DNA from: Paenibacillus jilunlii
Lineage (GTDB): Bacteria > Bacillota > Bacilli > Paenibacillales > Paenibacillaceae
NCBI RefSeq assembly: GCF_900102965.1
Contig: NZ_FNGM01000015.1
Coordinates: 57,606 to 121,605 of the forward strand
Reading direction: 5' to 3'
DNA length: 64,000 nucleotides
Positions 26,522 through 32,517 of this stretch are shown here, piece by piece. A program made the translations under genes and the position numbers. Each line of letters begins with the position of its first letter. The first letter of the stretch is position 1. The notes under the pieces are model-generated. The model saw only the letters and a list, made by a program, of their open reading frames with translations, was not told the DNA's origin and made no database searches.

Positions 26522-27793
26522 TTACTGCACACTTAGATTATCCCAGTTGACCTGGAACTCCTTCAGCATTCCTTCTTTGGTCAGCTTGCCGCCGAGATAG
26601 CCCTGGATGCTGCTGGATAATTCCTGCGGCATGCCATTTGGCAGACGCGACCAGTTCCAGGTCAGTGCCTGATCCTTATCTGTATATTCCAATACCTCCG
26701 ACCCAAGGGCACCCAGATCCTCTTCGGTACCCTTAATGCTGTCGAGCGCAGGAATGAACTGGAATTCCTTCGTGATGTACTTCTTGCCCGTTTCTGAGGT
26801 GACCAGCCAGTCGAGGAAGACTTTGGCTTCCTCCTTGACGGGGGAGAACTTGTTGACGACCCAATTGCTTGGCACCCCTACATAGAGTTTGTCGTTGTCT
26901 TCCGGTGTATCGTCAATCGGCATCGGCAGGATGCCCAGATTCAGATCCGGGTCAATACCGTCGATCTGGCCTTGGGTCCAGTTGCCCTGCTGCATCATCG
27001 CCGCTTCCCCGCTGGCCACCATAGTGACCTGGGTATTATAGTCGGTTGAGAGCGGGTTCTTGTTGCCGTATTCCACCGTCAGGTCCAGCAGGCTGAGCCA
27101 CTTGGAGAAAACCGGATCTCCGGCGAAGCGCTTGGAGCCGTCCGTCAGACCGGCGATGAAGCTTTCAGGATCGGGCTGCTGGGCGAAGGCTACGTTCACA
27201 TTGTGGTTGCCGAGCACGAACCATTCCTGATACCCGTTGGCAAAAGGGGTGAAGCCTGCGGCCTTCAGCTTTTCGGCCGCCTCACGCAGCGCGGTCAATG
27301 TGAGCGGCTTTTGGGTAATTCCGGCTTGCTTGAACAGATCTTTATTATAAATGAAGCCGTACCCTTCCAGATTCATCGGCATGCCGTACAGTTTGCCGTT
27401 TACGGTCATTTGTTCAGCGGCCAGCGGCTTCACATCCTTGGCCCAGGCTTCCCCGCTTAGGTCCTCCAAGTATTCCAGCCACATATCGCGTTCATTGTTG
27501 CCCCCGATGGTGAAGATATCCGGCTCATCCCCGGAAGAAAATTTCGCCCGCAGGGAGGCGCCGTAGTCGCTGCCGCCGCCGACGCTCTGAATCTCCAGCC
27601 GGATGTCCGGGTGCTCCTTCTCGAATTCGGTCTTCAGCTTAGCCAGCGCTTCGGATATTTCGACCTTGAACTGGTAGATACGCACGGTTTTGATTCCGCC
27701 TGCCTCGCCCGTGCCGCGTCCGCAGCCGGCTGTCAGCACAGCCAGCAGCAGGGAGCAGGCGAGGAGAAGTCCACGTTTTTTTTTCATATTCAT
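26522..27793 (-). CDS. ABC sugar-binding lipoprotein, family 1 (423 aa)
   Basis: Extracellular carbohydrate-binding subunit. A lysine-rich N-terminus and hydrophobic core end in the lipobox LTAGC. Mature features match family-1 binding proteins: FEKEHPDIRLEIQSVGGG, AKFSSGDEPDIFTIGG, GKLYGMPMNLEGYGFIYNKD and FKQAGITQKPLTLTALREAA. ATG 27793 or 27787 could be the start; GAGAGG lies 4 or 10 bases upstream. It is the last gene of its operon, after both permeases, the reverse of the usual order. The sugar is not determinable. Confidence 0.88.
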   Translation of the reverse strand: MNMKKKRGLLLACSLLLAVLTAGCGRGTGEAGGIKTVRIYQFKVEISEALAKLKTEFEKEHPDIRLEIQSVGGGSDYGASLRAKFSSGDEPDIFTIGGNNERDMWLEYLEDLSGEAWAKDVKPLAAEQMTVNGKLYGMPMNLEGYGFIYNKDLFKQAGITQKPLTLTALREAAEKLKAAGFTPFANGYQEWFVLGNHNVNVAFAQQPDPESFIAGLTDGSKRFAGDPVFSKWLSLLDLTVEYGNKNPLSTDYNTQVTMVASGEAAMMQQGNWTQGQIDGIDPDLNLGILPMPIDDTPEDNDKLYVGVPSNWVVNKFSPVKEEAKVFLDWLVTSETGKKYITKEFQFIPALDSIKGTEEDLGALGSEVLEYTDKDQALTWNWSRLPNGMPQELSSSIQGYLGGKLTKEGMLKEFQVNWDNLSVQ

Positions 27794-27825
27794 TCATCCT
27801 CTCTGCCTGAAAGTTACTGCTATTC

Positions 27826-28665
27826 TCAGCCCTTGACAGAGCCTTGGGCAATGCCTTCAATAATATACTTCTGCATCAGCAGGAAAAAGATAACCACCGG
27901 CGTAATCCCGAGCACAAGACCCGGAAGCGCCAGATCCCACTGCTTCGTATACTGCCCGAAGAAAGAGTAAGTGGCGATGGGTATGGTACGGAGCGCCGGG
28001 TCCTGCAGAATAAGAGAAGGCATCAGGTAATCGTTCCAGATCCACAGGGTGTTCAGGATAATGACGGTCACGATGATCGGCTGCATCAGCGGCAGCACAA
28101 TCCGGAAAAAGGTGCCGTAAGGGCTGCTTCCATCCACCCGCGAGGCCTCCTCGATATCCATCGGGACGGATTTCACAAATCCATGGAAGAGAAAGACGGT
28201 CATGGGAGCACCAAAACCGAGGTAGGCCAGAATCAGACCGGCGGTCGAATCCATCACACCCAGCCGGCTGACGATCTGCACCAGCGGGATCATGATTGCC
28301 TGAAAAGGAATGACCATCGCCGCCACGAGAGCCACATAGAGCATGCGGTTATACCTGGTATTGTTGCGGACCATTTTATAGGCACACATGGAGCAGAGGA
28401 AGGCCAGCAGCACATTGCTGGTTACGGTGACCACCAAAGAGTTCAGGAACGCATGCGGGAAATCAGTAGCTTTCCAGGCTTCCGCGTAGTTGTTCCACTG
28501 GAACACGGAAGGCAGCGCGGCGGAATCCGACAGAATTTCGCTGTAGCTTTTAACCGAATTGGCCAGCAGGAAATAGAAAGGAACCAGAAATACAAGAGCC
28601 AGCAGAATCATCAGCAGTTCGGCCAGCAGCAGGGAAATATTGAATTTCTTGGCGGTAGTCTCCAT
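27826..28665 (-). CDS. ABC sugar permease, MalG/UgpE type (279 aa)
   Basis: Second membrane subunit of the importer. Six membrane segments begin with LLMILLALVFLVPFYFLLAN, and the EAA loop is DIEEASRVDGSSPYGTFFRI near residues 170-190. It ends with QKYIIEGIAQGSVKG, the standard tail of this group. Its ATG overlaps the stop of the upstream permease by one base (TAATG), so translation is probably coupled. Confidence 0.92.
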   Translation of the reverse strand: METTAKKFNISLLLAELLMILLALVFLVPFYFLLANSVKSYSEILSDSAALPSVFQWNNYAEAWKATDFPHAFLNSLVVTVTSNVLLAFLCSMCAYKMVRNNTRYNRMLYVALVAAMVIPFQAIMIPLVQIVSRLGVMDSTAGLILAYLGFGAPMTVFLFHGFVKSVPMDIEEASRVDGSSPYGTFFRIVLPLMQPIIVTVIILNTLWIWNDYLMPSLILQDPALRTIPIATYSFFGQYTKQWDLALPGLVLGITPVVIFFLLMQKYIIEGIAQGSVKG

Positions 28666-29546
28666 TATAGCTCCACCTCTCTTTTCTTGGTCGCTCTAAC
28701 CTGGAGCAGCGAGATGATCGCAACAATCACGAAAAAAACCATCGCTTTGGCCGAACCCATCCCAAACCTGCTGATTGTGTAAGCCTCGTTGTAAATATTG
28801 AGCGCGACCGACTCGGTGGCTTTGAAGGGGCCGCCTTTGGTCAGCGACAGGTTCAGGTCGAACAGCTTGAAGGACCAGGAGATGGACAGGAATAAGCAAA
28901 CGGTTACAGCCGGCATCACCAGCGGAATGGTAACATGGCGCAAGGCTTGCATCCGTCCGGCTCCGTCCACTTTGGAGGCTTCGATCAGGCTCTGCGGAAC
29001 GTTGTTGATGGCCGAAATGTAGATCACCATGAGATAACCCGCATTTTGCCAGACAAAAACGATCACAATAGCCCAAAACGATGTAGCTCCCGTACCAAGC
29101 CAAGGCAGATTAAAAAAGGACAAGCCCGTCGCCTGCCCCACGGAGGCGAAGCCTCTAACGAAGATAAACTGCCAGATGAACCCGAGCAGCAGGCCGCCAA
29201 TGACATGGGGGACAAAAAACACCGTTCGCAGCACATTGCGCGTAAACAGCTTGCGGGTCAGCACATAGGCGAGCATGAAGCCAAGCAGATTCGTCAGCAC
29301 CAGGCCGAAAAAAGTGAACTTGGCCGTGAACCAGAATGAATTCAGGAAGGAAGGGTCCTTGGTGAAAATATGAATATAGTTCCGCAGCCCGGTCCACTCG
29401 ACATGCCGTGAGATTCCGTTCCAGCTGGTAAACGAGTAATAAAGCCCCAAAAAGAATGGAATCAGTACAATCACAAAGAAAAACAGGGAAGTTGGCCCGA
29501 CAAAAATAAACTGCTGCATCAGGCGTGATTTTCTTTTAAGGTCCAT
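28665..29546 (-). CDS. ABC sugar permease, MalF/UgpA type (293 aa)
   Basis: First gene of the operon and first membrane subunit. It has membrane segments starting FVGPTSLFFFVIVLIPFFLG and the EAA loop SLIEASKVDGAGRMQALRHV near residues 190-210. GAGGAG lies 3 bases before ATG 29546, with AAGGGG a little further upstream. No ATPase or regulator gene is adjacent; a shared MsmX-type ATPase is likely. Upstream lies the repeat-rich region of the first nuclease unit. Confidence 0.92.
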   Translation of the reverse strand: MDLKRKSRLMQQFIFVGPTSLFFFVIVLIPFFLGLYYSFTSWNGISRHVEWTGLRNYIHIFTKDPSFLNSFWFTAKFTFFGLVLTNLLGFMLAYVLTRKLFTRNVLRTVFFVPHVIGGLLLGFIWQFIFVRGFASVGQATGLSFFNLPWLGTGATSFWAIVIVFVWQNAGYLMVIYISAINNVPQSLIEASKVDGAGRMQALRHVTIPLVMPAVTVCLFLSISWSFKLFDLNLSLTKGGPFKATESVALNIYNEAYTISRFGMGSAKAMVFFVIVAIISLLQVRATKKREVEL

Positions 29547-29677
29547 CGCTCCTCACCCCTTGGTGTATTGTTGACATTCCATTAAATAACCGGACGTCAA
29601 TTAACCGAAACAAAAAATCTAATATTTTCCATATTCTGCTCCGGGATGGCAACATTTTAACGGTGAGCGGATGGAGA

Positions 29678-29713
29678 ATCTGCACCCGGAGTTCGAAGTG
29701 AACGATTGGCGGG
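29678..29713 (+). pseudogene. 36-bp exact duplicate of part of the nuclease gene
   Basis: This stretch is identical to 30023-30058 inside the nuclease-winged-helix gene, covering the codons for LHPEFEVNDWR and flanks. Nothing else of a gene is preserved around it. It may be a remnant of an older copy or a recombination footprint. Confidence 0.7.
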
Positions 29714-29759
29714 TACACATTATAGTCTGAGCGGATGAACACCATCGTGTATGATGTCA

Positions 29760-29789
29760 TTGACGCAGGGGAACTGCACACACTATAAT
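29760..29789 (+). promoter_or_regulatory. Promoter of nuclease unit 1
   Basis: TTGACG (29760-29765), an 18-bp spacer and a perfect TATAAT (29784-29789). Unit 2 has the same layout at 63115-63144 with the same spacer length. Confidence 0.75.
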
Positions 29790-29795
29790 CTAGAA

Positions 29796-29850
29796 AAACG
29801 GACGAAGAACGTCCCGTATCCCATGGCTTCTTGGGGTGCGGGATTTTTTT
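29796..29850 (+). promoter_or_regulatory. Conserved leader with mutually exclusive hairpin and terminator (unit 1)
   Basis: The expected transcript starts near 29796. GGAC (29800-29803) can pair with GTCC (29811-29814). A rho-independent terminator (CCCGTATCCCA 29813-29823 with TGGGGTGCGGG 29832-29842, two wobble pairs, seven Ts) shares bases 29813-29814 and can extend outward to 29811. Both structures cannot form fully at once. The ribosome site and start codon lie beyond the T-run, so this looks like an attenuator. The same design is found at 63157-63205. Confidence 0.7.
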
Positions 29851-29871
29851 GTGCCAAGGGGGAAGCTTGAG

Positions 29872-30552
29872 ATGGGATTTGCCGAAGAACACCATAAATG
29901 GCTGGAGTATCATAAGAACCGGAGAAGTGGAGAACGTCTGGACCGGCTGGAGCGCGGACATCGGCATGGAGAGCAAATGTTTGTGGAGCGGGTCTGGTGG
30001 CCGGTTTTTGGTCACATGGATGATCTGCACCCGGAGTTCGAAGTGAACGATTGGCGGGGCCGGCCTTATTTTGTTGATTTTGTCTGGAAGCCTGGACAGG
30101 TGAAGTTTGCTTTTGAGATCAAGGGGTACGGGCCTCATGTGCAAAATACGGACCGTACCCGATACCGTCAGGAGTTAAATAGAGAAACTTATCTGCAAAT
30201 CTCCGGGTATCGTGTGGTCGCGGTTCCCTATGATGATTTGGAGTCGGCTCCGGAACTGACCATTTCTCTCCTCAAATCCTTGCTCGCTCCATGTTTGTTA
30301 AAGAAATCGGAAGGACAGGAGCGCCCGTATACAAGACTGGAGAGCGACATACTGCGGTTAGCGGCACGTTGGAACGGATTCATCCGGCCTGTTGATCTCG
30401 TAAACGAGCTTGGAGTGAATCCGCGTACAGTCAAAAAACAGATGAACGCTTTATGTGAAAAAGGAAAATTCCGGCCTGTTCCTGCCCCTGGCAGCAATAG
30501 GGTGTGCCGGTATGAATATATTCATTCTTTTATGGAGGACGAGTTATGGTAG
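29872..30552 (+). CDS. PD-(D/E)XK nuclease-winged helix protein, copy 1 (226 aa)
   Basis: Putative DNA nuclease fused to a DNA-binding domain. Residues ~20-140 have the restriction-like core seen in DUF559/Vsr proteins: D69 in YFVDFVW and E82-I83-K84 in FAFEIKGYGPHV, giving D...ExK, then DRTRYRQELNRETYL and GYRVVAVPYDDLE. A conserved N-terminal motif is ERLDRLERGHRHGEQMF. Residues ~155-226 form a winged helix (RPVDLVNELGVNPRTVKKQM as helix-turn-helix). Start ATG 29872 follows AGGGGGAAG. A paralogue with the same promoter, leader and downstream array layout is at 63233. The fold is inferred from motifs; activity and role are unknown. Alternatives are a Vsr-like repair enzyme or a regulator with a dead nuclease, but the D/E/K triad is intact. 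Confidence 0.75.
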   Translation: MGFAEEHHKWLEYHKNRRSGERLDRLERGHRHGEQMFVERVWWPVFGHMDDLHPEFEVNDWRGRPYFVDFVWKPGQVKFAFEIKGYGPHVQNTDRTRYRQELNRETYLQISGYRVVAVPYDDLESAPELTISLLKSLLAPCLLKKSEGQERPYTRLESDILRLAARWNGFIRPVDLVNELGVNPRTVKKQMNALCEKGKFRPVPAPGSNRVCRYEYIHSFMEDELW

Positions 30553-30603
30553 GGTTACTGTAATCGGGCCAGATTGCGGGGGCTTCGGAGAGCCGCAAGG
30601 AGC

Positions 30604-30930
30604 TGGCTGGCCGCAAACGGCCTGCGGGGCAAAATGAGAGGTATAAATACCTCTGATTTGCCTAGAAGCGGCCTGCAGGGCAGAATGAGAGGTATAAATA
30701 CCTCTGATCTGCCTAGAAGCGGCCTGCAGGGTAGAATGAGAGGTATAAATACCTCTGATCTGCCCGCAAACGACCCGTGGGGCAAAATGAGAGGTATAAA
30801 TACCTCTGATCTGCCCGCAAACGACCCGCGGAGCAAAATGAGAGGTAAAAATACCTCTGATCTGCCCGCAAACGACCCGCGGGGCAAAATGAGAGGTGAA
30901 AATACCTTTGATCTGCCCGCGAACGGCCGC
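30604..30930. repeat. Tandem array of six 51-bp palindromic repeats (unit 1)
   Basis: The palindrome AGAGGTAT-AA-ATACCTCT recurs at 30637, 30688, 30739, 30790, 30841 and 30892, always 51 bp apart. The remaining 33 bp hold a GC-rich imperfect inverted repeat (GCCCGC...GCGGGGC). A partial seventh GC-rich half ends the array. In copies 5 and 6 the palindrome is changed but a hairpin can still form (via G-U in copy 6). Between the gene stop and the array lies a small hairpin, GGCTTCGG...AGCC, also present after copy 2. The array stays open in one frame on each strand, but nothing suggests translation. Confidence 0.9.
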
Positions 30931-30940
30931 CCTCACAGGC

Positions 30941-30970
30941 TTGACAGCCTTTTCATTGTATAGGTATGGT
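30941..30970 (+). promoter_or_regulatory. Promoter of the VOC-SDR operon
   Basis: TTGACA (30941-30946), an 18-bp spacer and TATGGT (30965-30970), directly after the repeat array. GGAGG and the start codon follow about 40 bases on. Confidence 0.6.
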
Positions 30971-31008
30971 AGACTGGTCAGAATACAAATACAAGGAGGT
31001 TATGATGT

Positions 31009-31464
31009 ATGTCAGGGTGGCTGGGCAATCATGTGATTACGCAGATTGGAATTCTGGTGAACGACATTGAGAAGGTTAGCAGGGCATATGCAGACTTTTT
31101 TGGACTGGAAAAGCCGGATATTGTCGTGACGGATACGGCAGATATTGCTCAGACCCGGTATAACGGCGGGAAGACGGAGGCGCGGGCGAAGCTCGCTTTT
31201 TTCGATATGGGTTCCCTGCAGCTGGAGCTGATTGAACCGGATCATCAGCCGAGCACGTGGCGCGATTACCTGAATGAGCATGGGGAAGGACCGCATCATA
31301 TTGCATTTGCCGTCGAAGGGATGAAGGAAAAGATCATGCTGCTCGAAGGCAAGGGCTTCCCGCTCCAGCAGAAGGGGGAGTATACCGGAGGGCGTTATGC
31401 TTATATGGATACTTTCAAGGAATTGAAGGTACTGGTGGAACTGCTGGAGAACGACAACAACTAG
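31009..31464 (+). CDS. VOC (glyoxalase/bleomycin-resistance fold) protein (151 aa)
   Basis: Small metal-binding enzyme of the vicinal oxygen chelate superfamily, close in look to methylmalonyl-CoA epimerases. It begins with VITQIGILVNDIEKVSRAYADFFGL (metal ligand near the start replaced by Gln in TQIG) and has LQLELIEP and GPHHIAFAVEGMKEKIMLLEGKG, where H and E are typical ligands. GGAGG precedes ATG 31009. An SDR gene follows after 26 bp, suggesting an operon. The substrate is unknown. Confidence 0.8.
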   Translation: MSGWLGNHVITQIGILVNDIEKVSRAYADFFGLEKPDIVVTDTADIAQTRYNGGKTEARAKLAFFDMGSLQLELIEPDHQPSTWRDYLNEHGEGPHHIAFAVEGMKEKIMLLEGKGFPLQQKGEYTGGRYAYMDTFKELKVLVELLENDNN

Positions 31465-31490
31465 AAGATGTAAAGACAGGAGGATGCATT

Positions 31491-32189
31491 ATGAATATTC
31501 TAATTACCGGTGCCGGGCGGGGGCTGGGTGCTGAGCTGGCTGCCGAAGCGCTGGACCGCGGGCATGGAGTCATCGCCGGGGTCCGGAACCCTGAACAGGG
31601 ACAGGAGGCATTGGCTCAGCTTGCTGCAGTCCATGGAGCGAAGCTGACCATAGCCGCACTGGATGTGACGGACGAAGCGGGAATTGCCTCGCTGGCCGCG
31701 GCGTTGAAAGAGCAAGGGCGGACGCTCGGCGCGGTTATTAATAATGCAGCGGTCCTGACCGCCAGAGACACACAGATTGAAGCGCTGGATCTGCAGGATA
31801 TGCTGATTACGATGGATATTAATTTGTACGGGCCGATGCGGGTGGTGAAGCATTTTTTGCCGCTCCTCACGGAACCCGAATGCTCAATCATCAATATCTC
31901 GTCCGAAGCAGGGAGCATCTCGAATGCGTACCCTGGTGACTATCCCTATGCCATTTCCAAAACGGCGCTGAATATGTTCTCGCAGCAGCTGCATGTATAT
32001 TTGCAGGAACGCGGCGTACAAGTGCTCAGCGTGCATCCCGGCTGGATGCATACGGACATGGGCGGCGCAGAGGCACCCACAGACCCGCGCCGCAGCGCCG
32101 GGGGGATTATCAGCCTGATAGAGCAGCGCACTGCTCCGCAAGGCCGGTTCATGTTCATGGACTATACAGGCAAGGACATGGATATTTAG
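31491..32189 (+). CDS. Short-chain dehydrogenase/reductase (232 aa)
   Basis: NAD(P)-dependent oxidoreductase with a Rossmann fold. The cofactor motif is ITGAGRGLGAELA (residues ~4-16), the NNA motif is VINNAAVLTA, the catalytic Ser is in IINISSEAGSIS, and the YxxxK pair is YPYAISKTALNMF. Length is short but complete. GGAGG precedes ATG 31491. It is co-transcribed with the VOC gene. Substrate unknown; it resembles C-factor-like SDRs. Confidence 0.88.
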   Translation: MNILITGAGRGLGAELAAEALDRGHGVIAGVRNPEQGQEALAQLAAVHGAKLTIAALDVTDEAGIASLAAALKEQGRTLGAVINNAAVLTARDTQIEALDLQDMLITMDINLYGPMRVVKHFLPLLTEPECSIINISSEAGSISNAYPGDYPYAISKTALNMFSQQLHVYLQERGVQVLSVHPGWMHTDMGGAEAPTDPRRSAGGIISLIEQRTAPQGRFMFMDYTGKDMDI

Positions 32190-32221
32190 ACAGGGGAGGG
32201 AACTGATCGACCTCATTCCGG

Positions 32222-32312
32222 ACCAGCCATCCCGGAGTAGCCATCCCGGAGTAGCCATCCCGGAGTAGCCTATCCCGGAGCAGCTCATTCCGGAGTAGCC
32301 CATCCCAGACAA
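32222..32312. repeat. Tandem 14-15-bp repeats
   Basis: AGCCATCCCGGAGT occurs three times perfectly in a row from about 32225, followed by two or three degenerate 15-bp copies (CTATCCCGGAGCAG, CATTCCGGAGTAG). The array sits between the SDR stop and its terminator, in a 328-bp stretch without other genes. Confidence 0.8.
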
Positions 32313-32359
32313 GCCGATCCGGTCTACCTGTCCCTGCCCCCACATCTGATCCACTCATA

Positions 32360-32403
32360 CGGAGAAACCCTGACAACAATTGTTGAGGGCTTCTCCGTTT
32401 TTT
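32360..32403 (+). terminator. Rho-independent terminator of the VOC-SDR operon
   Basis: CGGAGAAACCCT pairs with AGGGCTTCTCCG (one mismatch); the loop contains the small palindrome CAACAATTGTTG; six Ts follow. Confidence 0.85.
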
Positions 32404-32517
32404 ATTTCTATTTAGTAATTACAAAAAGTTGCTAGTTTACCCATGGAGGCTGAAACCGCTTACCTTTATAATGTGCCTGAAAGCACGAAATTAACAATGC
32501 CAAGGGGAGATATATTA

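Noticed and set aside
30604..30930. Array as a CRISPR.
   Set aside because: Repeats are contiguous, the whole 51-bp unit is conserved, there are no unique spacers and no cas genes.
30544..30963. Open frames of about 130 codons on both strands through the 51-bp array, encoding 17-residue repeats.
   Set aside because: The 51-bp period is a multiple of three, so any stop-free frame stays open through the array. There is no ribosome site, no homology and both strands are equally open.
32190..32379. Open frames on the - strand through the 14-bp repeats.
   Set aside because: They are repeat-driven (GYSGM-like peptides) and antisense to the SDR gene end; no ribosome site.
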